Positions 7,263-15,820 are shown, numbered from the stretch's first letter. The stretch: 33,256 nucleotides of DNA from Anaerobacillus alkalilacustris (GCF_001866005.1 NZ_MLQR01000001.1:114492-147747); one strand, 5' to 3'. Made by a program: numbers and translations. The notes: generated by a model from the letters alone, not told the origin.

Positions 7263-7287
7263 GGGGATTCGGTAGAGTCCCCTTTTT
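7263..7287 (+). terminator. Terminator hairpin with a CGGTAG loop
   Basis: GGGGATT pairs with AGTCCCC (one G-U) around CGGTAG, followed by five T. It ends the recombination gene block. Its loop and closing T-A pair resemble the TTGGTAG hairpins at 4376 and 4683. Confidence 0.75.
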
Positions 7288-7336
7288 AATAAGAACTATC
7301 CGGGCGAAGTAAAGATCTGATAGAAAGGTGATGAAA

Positions 7337-7717
7337 ATGAACTTAGATACATCTTTGGAGTTAATGAAAAAGTACACTAATTGCCCTGATTGTGGCAGCA
7401 GTGCAGTCGGTAACGGAGAAGGGACCTTGATTATTGAAGATAATGTATTTGAACGGTCTTGTAAATGTGGGTGGAAAGTACTTGAGGACCACAGAATTAA
7501 GTGTGTCGCATATATGACAAGCAAAAGAAAAGGTAAAACTTCGGGTATTTATGAAGTGAAAATCCATGGGAAAGGTCATAAATACTTACCATTAAATGAA
7601 CTTAAAGAGCTTTCAGGTGCTACACGTGTAAACCAAACAAAGAAGATTGAAAGTTGGTTAAATACAAAGGAAGGTCGCAAGTGGGCTTTAGAAGTGAAAG
7701 AAGCAAGTATTTATTAA
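7337..7717 (+). CDS. Zinc-ribbon phage protein (DUF3797-like N-terminus)
   Basis: The ATG at 7337 follows AAAGGTGATG; the upstream in-frame GTG and ATG lie within that site. Of 126 residues, the first 50 hold CPDCGSSAVGN and ERSCKCGWK, a C-x2-C/C-x-C zinc ribbon. Residues 60-126 are basic and could form beta strands plus a helix (GHKYLPLNELKELSGATRV). It may bind DNA or RNA. The DUF3797 link is by resemblance of the ribbon only. Confidence 0.68.
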   Translation: MNLDTSLELMKKYTNCPDCGSSAVGNGEGTLIIEDNVFERSCKCGWKVLEDHRIKCVAYMTSKRKGKTSGIYEVKIHGKGHKYLPLNELKELSGATRVNQTKKIESWLNTKEGRKWALEVKEASIY

Positions 7718-7752
7718 CCGTATCGTTAAAATCCAAAATAGGGGTGTAGCTA

Positions 7753-8334
7753 TTGCTGGAGCTAGTTACTAAGCACGCTAGAAATTTTGTGTTAACAGAG
7801 GGTGGTCGTAAGGAGTTAGAAGGGATTTATTACGACGAGGACGGCTCAATAGGGGTGACTGATAGCCATGTACTCTTATACATTCCAAAAGCGCACAACC
7901 TTAAAGAAGCAGTAATCAGACACCATAAAACAGGTAAGAAGATAGTTGGTAAGTACCCAAATCTAAAGTATTTAATAAATCTGAACTATTCCAGCGAGAT
8001 TGAACTGGACATGAACCATCTCGCTAGACACATTAAATCACTAGAAGCTGCATACGCCACTATCGGTCAAATAGGGACGTTGCATAATGATTTAACTTAT
8101 AAAGTGTTAGGAACACCCCATCAAAGTTACATTTTAACACTTAAAGGCAAAATTAGCAGTGATTTTAATCCAATTTCTTTAAATGTTTTTAATCTATATA
8201 AATGTTTGTTAGTTTTCAAAGATTTAAAGGTGGATAAGGTTTATTTCAGACTCGCTGGTAGTATGTCTCCCATGTTAATTACTGACCCAGATGAACGAGT
8301 AAAAACTTTGATCTCACCAGTGAGGAGGTATTGA
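7753..8334 (+). CDS. Short sliding-clamp-like (DnaN C-terminal) protein
   Basis: The 193-residue protein starts at TTG 7753 behind GGGGTG. Its last 30 residues (LAGSMSPMLITDP followed by LISPVRRY) resemble the end of bacterial beta clamps (GSM-x-P-x-LI, then LILPVRTY). Near residue 36 IGVTDSHVLLY matches the clamp TDSHRLA motif. A full clamp has about 370 residues and three domains; this has room for fewer than two. It could be a compact phage clamp, or a partial clamp that pairs with the host protein. It sits in the replication module upstream of the phage polymerase. The homology is my reading of two motifs. Confidence 0.6.
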   Translation: MLELVTKHARNFVLTEGGRKELEGIYYDEDGSIGVTDSHVLLYIPKAHNLKEAVIRHHKTGKKIVGKYPNLKYLINLNYSSEIELDMNHLARHIKSLEAAYATIGQIGTLHNDLTYKVLGTPHQSYILTLKGKISSDFNPISLNVFNLYKCLLVFKDLKVDKVYFRLAGSMSPMLITDPDERVKTLISPVRRY

Positions 8335-8335
8335 G

Positions 8336-8869
8336 TTGTTAAAGATCGTGAATGGTTCACTCGAAGACGTGAAGAAGGAACTGCAATCACTAATTAAATC
8401 TAAACGGGATTATGTAGCTGGCCTAAAGGACGACCTTAAAAATAGAAAGAAGGCGCTAAAGGCTTACGAAAAGCAACACCCTAAAAAAGGTAGAACCGAC
8501 GAGGTGGACCTAGAAATATTAGGTAAAAAATCAGAGGTTCAAAAACTTGAAGAGAAAATCAAGCAAAAATCAGCAGAACGCGACGAATTTTCCCAACGTT
8601 TTTCTATTACGCATATGTTACCTGTCAGTGTCGGCGGGATTGTAATCAACTATAAATTGTACGAGAAAATGCTTAAGAAGTTAGATGGTTTCCAACTGGG
8701 GTGTGAAGTCTATAAAGGTGAATTTATACTCAACTACACAAGTAAAGTTGCTTCGGGAAACCTCGCTCTTTATGACATCAGTGAGAATTTGAACGGCATT
8801 GTGGGTATCCCAGAAGCAATAATCATTGCAGAAGAAAGCGAACCAGATTTTGAAGAGTTACTTAAGTAA
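8336..8869 (+). CDS. Coiled-coil protein with acidic C-terminal tail (177 aa)
   Basis: It starts at TTG 8336, 7 nt after GAGGAGG and one base after the previous stop codon. Residues 8-90 are a long charged coiled coil (SKRDYVAGLKDDLKNRKKAL and onward); residues 95-160 look globular and beta-rich (ITHMLPVSVGGIVINYKLYE). It ends EPDFEELLK, close to the tail DFEFEDLLK of the PcfK-like protein. The shared tail suggests a common binding partner. Function unknown. Confidence 0.68.
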   Translation: MLKIVNGSLEDVKKELQSLIKSKRDYVAGLKDDLKNRKKALKAYEKQHPKKGRTDEVDLEILGKKSEVQKLEEKIKQKSAERDEFSQRFSITHMLPVSVGGIVINYKLYEKMLKKLDGFQLGCEVYKGEFILNYTSKVASGNLALYDISENLNGIVGIPEAIIIAEESEPDFEELLK

Positions 8870-8884
8870 GGAGGTCGTTAGTCT

Positions 8885-9046
8885 ATGAATCAAGCGAGTA
8901 TGTTGGTGGTTGCGGTAGAAGCAAAAAAGAATGAATTAATCGAGCGGTTACTTGAAATGGGCGTGTATAAACACCATGACGGTCGTGACCTCTATCAACT
9001 TACATTAGAGGAATTACAGGACAAATTTAGAGGTTCTGATGAATGA
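8885..9046 (+). CDS. FbpA-family small protein (53 aa)
   Basis: The ATG at 8885 follows AAGGAGG by 10 nt. The sequence AVEAKKNELIERLLEMGVYK, then GRDLYQLTLEELQDKF, matches the small Fur-regulated basic protein A family, which is common in Bacillus and its phages. Cellular members are tied to iron sparing; the role in phages is not known. Its TGA overlaps the next ATG (ATGA), so the two are coupled. Confidence 0.75.
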   Translation: MNQASMLVVAVEAKKNELIERLLEMGVYKHHDGRDLYQLTLEELQDKFRGSDE

Positions 9047-9210
9047 GAACGAAAAAAGGGGCTAAGTGGACGACTCTATATCGCTATGAAAATAGGAAGC
9101 TACGAGTAATCCACGAGCCTCTACGAAATTATGAAATCCACAATCTACTAAAACGAGGATGGAGGAAAACGATATCATGGCAGCAACTGAAAAAATCAGA
9201 GAAGAGATGA
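9043..9210 (+). CDS. Small basic protein (55 aa), overlapping both neighbours
   Basis: It starts in an ATGA overlap with the preceding gene and ends 34 nt inside the PcfK-like gene. The protein is rich in Arg, Lys and aromatic residues (KGAKWTTLYRYENRKLRV, HNLLKRGWRKTISW) and could bind nucleic acid. The overlap arrangement and the lack of any gap support it as a real gene. No family recognised. Confidence 0.5.
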   Translation: MRTKKGAKWTTLYRYENRKLRVIHEPLRNYEIHNLLKRGWRKTISWQQLKKSEKR

Positions 9211-9503
9211 AAAAGAACGCCAGCAATTCTTACATTCAAGTGGTGGGTAATTTTCTTCTTCAACACCTAGAAGAGGATCCTGACAGCTCAGAGAAAGTTT
9301 TGGCCAAAGATAAGTCGATTGCAAAAAGCCTTGAGGTAATGCGCGCAGAAGCTTCTAAAAAGAAGGTTGGGAATGTCGCAGTATTAACAGATCAAGAGGG
9401 GTTTGATATCGTTCTTAAATATTTTGGCATTGGAGAAAAAGAGGTAGCTAAACCTGTTACTGAAAAAGAACTTGACTTCGAGTTTGAGGATTTACTCAAG
9501 TAA
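9177..9503 (+). CDS. PcfK-like protein
   Basis: The 108-residue protein resembles the PcfK family: AATEKIREEMKKN, NFLLQHLEEDP, LAKDKSIAKSLEVMRAEA and FDIVLKYFGI. The family was named from the conjugative plasmid pCF10 but is common in phage replication modules, next to PcfJ. I chose the ATG at 9177, with GGAGG 11 nt upstream, because the in-frame ATG at 9159 lies against its purine tract. The tail DFEFEDLLK resembles that of the gene at 8336. The PcfJ-like gene follows after 13 nt. Confidence 0.8.
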   Translation: MAATEKIREEMKKNASNSYIQVVGNFLLQHLEEDPDSSEKVLAKDKSIAKSLEVMRAEASKKKVGNVAVLTDQEGFDIVLKYFGIGEKEVAKPVTEKELDFEFEDLLK

Positions 9504-9516
9504 GGGGGAGCGTGTT

Positions 9517-11058
9517 GTGAAGCTTACTGAATTACAAGAGAAAGAGTTTTTCGCGCATTTACCTACTAAAATTAGCAAAGAACTCAATGATTACGTCATT
9601 GACCAAGTGCTTAGAAGGAGCCGTTACATCTTTACTAAACGTGATGGTGCAAAGAGGCAATGGGGGTATTGTACACATTGTAAAAGACACTATCTCACAG
9701 ATAACTATAAACACAATAAAGTAGTCTACTGCAAACATTGTGAGTCTGAATGCACTGTTAAAGACAGTGGACGAGGACGAAAGTATCTTGCAGACGATGC
9801 GTACCTTGTTTGGTATGAAAAGTCACTAATTGACCCGGAAGCTATTACAGCTCGAGGGTTGTATGTAAGGCGCGATTACAGTGGCGGTTACCATAATGTA
9901 CAAACAGATTTTAGTGTACAAGTGATGTACTTCTTCAAGCCGGGAGAGTGTAGAATGATTGAACCTTCATGGGGCGGCGGGTGGAAAGAAAGGAAATCCG
10001 TATTCTCAATTAGCAACAGTGTTATGCAGCACAAAAGAAGCCATTATTCTAGGGGCAGTATCGCAAGCGCTGTAAAAGGTACTATGTTTCAATACAGCCA
10101 ATGGGAACACTTTTACCATGAGGATATGGTTAAATTCTTTGCCCTATACGCTAAATACCCATGCATTGAGTATCTAACTAAGTTAGGGCTTTCGAACCTC
10201 GTTAATGACAAATTAGTGGGCTTACAAATGTATCGTTCGATTAACTGGAGAGGGAAAACATTACACAAAGTGTTGAAAGTTACAAAACAAGAACTCAAAA
10301 CCATCAAAGATTTAAGGGAGATGAACTACTCAGTTGACGCCTTTATGCTACATCTCTTCCAGCAATCTAAAAGAGATGGCTCTAACATTTCGATGGGCGA
10401 AGCATATCAGTTAAATACAATGATACCGAACTATTACTACGAGGAACTGCAAAAACTTCAACGGTACGCAACGATAGGACAAATTTACCACTATATGAAG
10501 AAACAATATTACGGTAAATCTAAGAAACAGTTTAGCCGTCCACAAGATGTATTAACAACATGGAAGGACTACTTAGCGGATTGCAGAAAACTTGAAATGG
10601 ATTTGAACCAAGAAGGTATTCTATACCCTACTAATCTATACAAAGCACACCAGGAAACGATTAAAAGGGTGAAGTATAAGGAAGACCAGGAGTTAAATAA
10701 AAAAATTGAAGAGCGTCTCAAGGTTTTAGAGGCTCTGACCTTCACATTTAAAGGTTTGTTAATTAGACCTGCTAAATCAACATTGGAATTGATTGAAGAA
10801 GGAAACGCACTTAACCACTGCGTTGGTGGATATGCTAAACGGTATGCAAATGGAGAAACAAACTTATTTTTCATTCGAAAACTTAATATGCCGGACAAGC
10901 CTTTCTACACGATAGAAATTAAAAATAACACCATTACGCAGGCTTACGGCAATAAAAATGTAGCACCTACCAAGCAGGTAGAAAAATTCATTGATCATTT
11001 TAAGGCTGAGAAGTTGGCCAAGAAATCTAAAAAAGAAAAAGTAATACAAACAGCGTAA
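9517..11058 (+). CDS. PcfJ-like protein with zinc ribbon
   Basis: The 513-residue protein has an N-terminal zinc ribbon (YCTHCKRHY and VYCKHCESEC, residues about 50-85), a long helical middle, and the C-terminal PcfJ signature ALNHCVGGYAKRYANGE, then FFIRK and PFYTIEI (from residue about 430). The conserved N-H-C-V-G suggests an enzymatic site, but the activity is not known. The GTG at 9517 follows AAGGGGGAG; the open frame extends upstream without similarity. It pairs with the PcfK-like gene, as on pCF10 and in many Firmicutes phages. A role in DNA processing is inferred. Confidence 0.85.
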   Translation: MKLTELQEKEFFAHLPTKISKELNDYVIDQVLRRSRYIFTKRDGAKRQWGYCTHCKRHYLTDNYKHNKVVYCKHCESECTVKDSGRGRKYLADDAYLVWYEKSLIDPEAITARGLYVRRDYSGGYHNVQTDFSVQVMYFFKPGECRMIEPSWGGGWKERKSVFSISNSVMQHKRSHYSRGSIASAVKGTMFQYSQWEHFYHEDMVKFFALYAKYPCIEYLTKLGLSNLVNDKLVGLQMYRSINWRGKTLHKVLKVTKQELKTIKDLREMNYSVDAFMLHLFQQSKRDGSNISMGEAYQLNTMIPNYYYEELQKLQRYATIGQIYHYMKKQYYGKSKKQFSRPQDVLTTWKDYLADCRKLEMDLNQEGILYPTNLYKAHQETIKRVKYKEDQELNKKIEERLKVLEALTFTFKGLLIRPAKSTLELIEEGNALNHCVGGYAKRYANGETNLFFIRKLNMPDKPFYTIEIKNNTITQAYGNKNVAPTKQVEKFIDHFKAEKLAKKSKKEKVIQTA

Positions 11059-11073
11059 GGGGTTAATAGTTTA

Positions 11074-11136
11074 ATGGTTTACTTGTTTCTAATATTACTA
11101 CTTTATTTAATAGTTATGTTTCTAAGAAAAGCTTAA
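11074..11136 (+). CDS. Putative 20-residue single-membrane-span microprotein
   Basis: An ATG 11 nt after AAGGGG encodes MVYLFLILLLYLIVMFLRKA and a stop. It is a single hydrophobic helix with a positively charged end, so the C-terminus should face the cytoplasm. It fills the gap between the PcfJ-like and polymerase genes. The length is too short for similarity; support is the ribosome binding site, the perfect membrane-helix composition and its tight placement. Confidence 0.45.
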   Translation: MVYLFLILLLYLIVMFLRKA

Positions 11137-11163
11137 TAAAATCGCCTAGTTGGGAGGATTGCT

Positions 11164-13122
11164 ATGACTGTTCTGCAGATCGACCTTGAAACTTATTCGA
11201 GTATCGACCTAATAAAGAGTGGAGCGTATCGATATGTAGAAGCAGAAGATTTTGAAATACTGTTATTCGCATACGCCTATGATGATGACCCAGTACAGGT
11301 TATTGATTTAACTGCCTTCGAAGATTTACCGGAGAAGGTTGCGCAAGACTTAACGGAACCAAATGTATTAAAAACTGCATTTAATGCTAATTTTGAACGA
11401 ACTTGTATAACGAAACATTTCAACATTGAGTGTGACCCAAGGCAATGGCGGTGTACTGCTGTTCATGCTTTAGCGATGGGGTTACCTAATAATCTAGACG
11501 GAGTGGCCAAAGTGTTAAATCTTGATGTGGCCAAAGACGCTAGAGGTAAAAATCTAATTAAGTATTTCAGTGTTCCGTGCAAACCTACCAAAGTAAATGG
11601 GGGTAGGACACGGAACTACCCACACCATGACCCTGAGAAATGGGAGCAGTATAAAGATTATAACCTTCAAGATGTTGTGGTTGAGAGGGAAGTTAGGAGA
11701 AAACTTGAATGGCATTCCGTCCCTATCCAAGAATGGGAGTTATGGGCGCTGGACCAACGTATTAACGACTTCGGCATACGGCTAGACCCCGTCTTATTCC
11801 AACAAGCTATCAAGTGTGATGCAGAATATGAAGCTCGTCTCATGCAAGAGGCAAAAGATTTAACAGGTTTAGACAACCCGAATAGCTTAAACCAGTTAAA
11901 AGGTTGGTTATCTGAGAATGGGTTAGAAGCGGATAGTTTAGGTAAGGACCATATGCCGGCACTACTTGAACAAGCACCCAATGATGATGTACTTAGAGTT
12001 TTAAATTTACGCCGGGAAATGTCTAAGACCAGCGTAGACAAATACAAAGCTATGGAGCGCTCAGTTTGCTCAGATGAAAGAGCAAGAGGGATTCTACAGT
12101 TTTGCGGTGCTAATCGTACATGGCGTTGGGCAGGGCGTTTAATACAGACTCAAAATCTACCTCAGAACAAAATCCCTGATTTAGAGAATGCAAGAGAGAT
12201 TTTAAGAAATGGAGATTTTGATTTACTAGAAATGTTATACGGCGCCCCACCTTTCGTACTTAGTCAGTTGATTCGTACAGCGTTTATCCCGTCTAAAGGG
12301 TGCCGGTTTATTGTATCTGACTTTGCAGCAATCGAGGCACGAGTTATCGCGTGGTTGGCAGATGAACACTGGGTATTAGACGTGTTTAAAGGGCATGGAA
12401 AGATATATGAAGCAACAGCTGCACAAATGTTTAAAGTGCCATTCGAGTCGATTAAAAAAGGCCATGAAAATTATGAATTACGTGCTAAGGGGAAGGTTGC
12501 AACGCTCGCTTGTGGGTATCAAGGTGGGCCAAACGCCCTCATTCAAATGGGGGCGCTACAAAGTGGCATTCCAGAAGAGGAGCTACCTATGCTTGTAAAA
12601 CAATGGAGACGCGCCAATCGAAATATCGTGAAGCTTTGGTATGCTGCAGAAGAAGCAGCCGTTACGGCAGTACGAGAGAAAACAACGGTTAAATTAGCAC
12701 ACGGTGTGCGGTACCGATATCAGTCTAATATGTTGTTTGCTGATTTACCAAGTGGCCGTAGTTTAGCTTATGTTAATCCAAGGGTTAAACCGGATACTAA
12801 ATTCAATAAAGACGGTCTTGTTTTTGATGGTATGGACCAACAAACGAAAAAATGGGTAAGTAACCGCACTTATGGCGGTCGATTAGTCGAGAACCTTGTA
12901 CAAGCAATTGCACGTGATTGTTTAGCAGAAAGTTTAGTGAGAGTAGATAAAGAAGGATATAAAACAGCCATGCACGTACATGATGAGGTTGTTCTAGATG
13001 TACCAATAGGTACTGGGTCAGTTGAACACGTAGCCGCTGTTATGAGCGCTCCTATTGATTGGGCACCAGGGCTACCGTTAGATGCTGCAGGCTTTGAATG
13101 TGATTTTTATCAAAAGGATTAG
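11164..13122 (+). CDS. Phage family A DNA polymerase with 3'-5' exonuclease
   Basis: The 652-residue enzyme copies DNA. The N-terminal exonuclease begins with VLQIDLETYSS (Exo I, residues 3-13), and the polymerase has motif A SDFAAIEARVIAWL (about 383), motif B KGKVATLACGYQGG (about 443) and motif C MHVHDEVVLDVP (about 602) with its catalytic Asp. The set is complete, so the enzyme should be active. GGGAGG precedes the ATG. It lies in the replication block before the primase-helicase. Its length is typical of phage Pol I-like enzymes, which lack the 5' nuclease. Confidence 0.96.
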   Translation: MTVLQIDLETYSSIDLIKSGAYRYVEAEDFEILLFAYAYDDDPVQVIDLTAFEDLPEKVAQDLTEPNVLKTAFNANFERTCITKHFNIECDPRQWRCTAVHALAMGLPNNLDGVAKVLNLDVAKDARGKNLIKYFSVPCKPTKVNGGRTRNYPHHDPEKWEQYKDYNLQDVVVEREVRRKLEWHSVPIQEWELWALDQRINDFGIRLDPVLFQQAIKCDAEYEARLMQEAKDLTGLDNPNSLNQLKGWLSENGLEADSLGKDHMPALLEQAPNDDVLRVLNLRREMSKTSVDKYKAMERSVCSDERARGILQFCGANRTWRWAGRLIQTQNLPQNKIPDLENAREILRNGDFDLLEMLYGAPPFVLSQLIRTAFIPSKGCRFIVSDFAAIEARVIAWLADEHWVLDVFKGHGKIYEATAAQMFKVPFESIKKGHENYELRAKGKVATLACGYQGGPNALIQMGALQSGIPEEELPMLVKQWRRANRNIVKLWYAAEEAAVTAVREKTTVKLAHGVRYRYQSNMLFADLPSGRSLAYVNPRVKPDTKFNKDGLVFDGMDQQTKKWVSNRTYGGRLVENLVQAIARDCLAESLVRVDKEGYKTAMHVHDEVVLDVPIGTGSVEHVAAVMSAPIDWAPGLPLDAAGFECDFYQKD

Positions 13123-13155
13123 ATTTACTCGAGTAAGTGAGGAGGTGGCGTAAGG

Positions 13156-15537
13156 GTGCATGATATCGAATTAGACATCAGTTTTGGGAAACACCGCGCC
13201 GATACAAACTGGAAAACAGAATACCTTACATGGGAAGAATTTGTAGAACGATTAAAAAAGATTCGTCGGACAAAAGAGACCATGGCGCAATATGACAAAA
13301 TGCATAATATCGCTCGAGGGAAAGTGAAAGACGGTCCTGCCTATGTAGGTGGATTGGTCCGCGGGGGTAGACGAAAAAAAGAAAACGTAGATACCAGAAG
13401 CCTAATTACGTTAGATGCTGATCACCCCCATGACCTAGATTTCTTATTCGCTGTCGAACTCGTTCTGGGTGGATCTGCTTACGTGATTTACTCCACCCAT
13501 AGCCATAGACCTGATAAACCAAAATACAGGTTGATTGTGCCAACGAGTCGCACTATGAACCCCGATGAATACGCAGCCGTAAGCCGGAAACTTGCTGAAC
13601 AGATTGGTATGGAGTATTTCGATAAAACGACCTTTCACGTTCACCGCCTCATGTATCTTCCAAGTTGTAGTAAGGATGCGGAACACGTTTTTATTGAAAA
13701 TGAAGGTGACCTTGTTTCAGTTGAGGAGTTATTAAATGAATATGAGGATTGGAAGGATCCACTTCAATGGCCAAGACATAAAGACGACAAAGTACAACGG
13801 CAAACGGCTAATAAGATGGAGGACCCGAGGTCAAAACAAGGGTTAGTAGGAACATTTTGTAGATGTTACTCGATTAGTGAGGCTATTGCTGAGTTTTTAT
13901 CTGACGCATATGAACCGGTGGACGACAGCTTAACGAGGTATACCCATATAGGTGCAAGTAGTTACGGTGGATTAGTTATTTATGATGAGGATACATTCGC
14001 TTATAGTCACCATGAAAGTGACCCGATTAGCGGTATGGAGGTTAATTCCTTTGACCTTATTAGGATCCACAAGTTTGGAAAACTAGATGACAGAGCAAGT
14101 GAAAAAACGAATATTACTAAATTACCTAGCTATACGGCTATGCTCGCTTTTGCTTCAAAAGATAAGAAAGTAAAACGCGAGAAGCTAGCTGAGCTAAATG
14201 ACGATTTTGCAGGGATGGATTACTCAGATGAAGACGAGGACGTTGATCCCGATGCTTGGCAAGATAAATTAGATACGCACCCAAAAACAGGTTTACCTTT
14301 ACCAACGGCAAATAATGTTGAATTGTTCCTAACTAATGATATTTGGAAGGATGTCCTTGCATATGACGCTTTTGGAAATACAGAGGTCATATGCAAACCG
14401 TTGCCGTGGAGAGGTAAAGAACGCCCTAGTCGTTCATATGAACCTTGGCTTGCCGCGGATGATAAACGTCTCCAGCATTGGTTTGCAAAGACTTACAAAA
14501 TAAATAGTGCAAAGACGATACAAAATGCTTTTACGGAAGTTGTCCATATGAACGCTTTCCATCCGATTAAGAATTATGTTGAAAGTGTAAATTGGGATGG
14601 CCAAGAGCGAGCAGAACGGCTGTTTATTGACTATCTCGGTGCTGAAGATACGCACTATGTTAAACAAGCTACCCGGAAAACGTTATTAGCAGCGATTAAC
14701 CGGCTGTATGTGCCTGGTTGCAAGTTTGACGAAATGCTAGTTATAGTAGGGCCTCAAGGTGCTGGTAAAAGTAGTTTGCTAGCTAAACTTGGTCGTGAAT
14801 GGTTTAGTGACTCCTTAAGAACTTTTGAAAATAAAGAAGCCGGAGAACATTTGCAAGCTGGATGGATTTTTGAAATCGGAGAACTATCTGCATTAAAGAA
14901 ATCAGAGGTTGAAGAGGTTAAGGCATTCTTATCGAAAACAGAAGACCGGTACCGTGTGGCTTATGACAGACAAGTATCTGATTTTCCACGTAAATGCGTC
15001 TTTTTTGGTACGACGAATACAAGAGATTTTCTTAGGGATTCAACAGGGAATAGACGTTTTTGGCCCGTCGAAATTGAACCTGAAAGTGCTAAACACAGCC
15101 ATTGGGAGCATTTAACCGACGAAGTGGTAGGGCAGATATGGGCAGAGGTTCTGACGTGGTTTAAGGCGGGAGAGTCCCTACAACTTGATAATGAAGCCAG
15201 AATAGAAGCAGAGAAGCAGCAAGCTTCACATATGGAAGTCGATTCAAGAGAAGGCATTATTCAGGAATGGTTGGATACGCCCATTGAGGATGATATGGGC
15301 AGAGCTACTGACGATTTAAGGGTTCGTGTCTGTGTAGCCCAAATATGGGTAGAGTGCTTTGGTAAAAAAAGAGGGGATTTAAAGCCCTGGGACTCGAAAG
15401 AAGTTATGGACATCTTAAGACGCGTACCTGGGTGGAGTGAGCGAAAAGGCAAAGCAAGAGTACCTGGTTATGGCGTTCAAAGAGTATTTGAAAGAGAAGT
15501 AAGTATAGAAGAAAAATGGGCTGTTAACCATGAGTAG
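13156..15537 (+). CDS. Primase-helicase fusion (AEP-like N-terminus, VapE C-terminus)
   Basis: The 793-residue protein starts at GTG 13156 behind GGAGGTGG. The N-terminal part has LITLDADHPHDL (about 83-94), AYVIYSTHSH and KPKYRLIVP (about 110-130), the pattern of archaeo-eukaryotic-type primases. The C-terminal part is a VapE ATPase: VGPQGAGKSSLLAKL Walker A (about 530), FEIGELSALKKSEV Walker B, FFGTTNTRDFLRD and TGNRRFWPVEIE. It should prime and unwind DNA at the fork. The candidate origin lies directly after its stop codon, the usual place in such phages. Confidence 0.93.
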   Translation: MHDIELDISFGKHRADTNWKTEYLTWEEFVERLKKIRRTKETMAQYDKMHNIARGKVKDGPAYVGGLVRGGRRKKENVDTRSLITLDADHPHDLDFLFAVELVLGGSAYVIYSTHSHRPDKPKYRLIVPTSRTMNPDEYAAVSRKLAEQIGMEYFDKTTFHVHRLMYLPSCSKDAEHVFIENEGDLVSVEELLNEYEDWKDPLQWPRHKDDKVQRQTANKMEDPRSKQGLVGTFCRCYSISEAIAEFLSDAYEPVDDSLTRYTHIGASSYGGLVIYDEDTFAYSHHESDPISGMEVNSFDLIRIHKFGKLDDRASEKTNITKLPSYTAMLAFASKDKKVKREKLAELNDDFAGMDYSDEDEDVDPDAWQDKLDTHPKTGLPLPTANNVELFLTNDIWKDVLAYDAFGNTEVICKPLPWRGKERPSRSYEPWLAADDKRLQHWFAKTYKINSAKTIQNAFTEVVHMNAFHPIKNYVESVNWDGQERAERLFIDYLGAEDTHYVKQATRKTLLAAINRLYVPGCKFDEMLVIVGPQGAGKSSLLAKLGREWFSDSLRTFENKEAGEHLQAGWIFEIGELSALKKSEVEEVKAFLSKTEDRYRVAYDRQVSDFPRKCVFFGTTNTRDFLRDSTGNRRFWPVEIEPESAKHSHWEHLTDEVVGQIWAEVLTWFKAGESLQLDNEARIEAEKQQASHMEVDSREGIIQEWLDTPIEDDMGRATDDLRVRVCVAQIWVECFGKKRGDLKPWDSKEVMDILRRVPGWSERKGKARVPGYGVQRVFEREVSIEEKWAVNHE

Positions 15538-15540
15538 TTT

Positions 15541-15776
15541 GTTGCCTTAATGTGGTTGCCGACCAGTTGCCAAGAGTTGCCGTTAATGTTGACGTTGTTT
15601 CCGTACCGTTGCCATTAACGGAAACTCAATAAACTCTTATACGGCAAAGGTTTCAATAGTATGTTGCTAGTGTTGCCTTAATTATCATATTAAGAATAAA
15701 TATATAAATAGCATATAAATAGACGTATATGTAATAAGAGCGCCCGTATGCTAACACGTAATACATGTAGTACGTG
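15541..15776. other. Candidate replication origin with iterons
   Basis: The 283-nt gap after the primase-helicase has no gene. GTTGCC occurs at 15541, 15555, 15566, 15576, 15608 and 15672, and the first and last share GTTGCCTTAAT. CCGTTAATG (15580-15588) is inverted as CATTAACGG (15613-15621). An AT-rich stretch of about 60 nt (15679-15738) contains two copies of ATATAAATAG 11 nt apart. A 22-bp dyad with one mismatch (outer arms CACGTA and TACGTG, 15755-15776) follows. Iterons plus an AT-rich unwinding element plus a dyad are the parts of an origin. Confidence 0.6.
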
Positions 15777-15820
15777 CGCGAGGTGGCAATCACGTAAACC
15801 CAATATTTAGGCGGTGAGTT

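Noticed and set aside
15541..15681. CRISPR-like array made of GTTGCC units
   Set aside because: Units are 6 nt with uneven spacing of 10-64 nt and no conserved repeat of CRISPR length. Iterons fit better.
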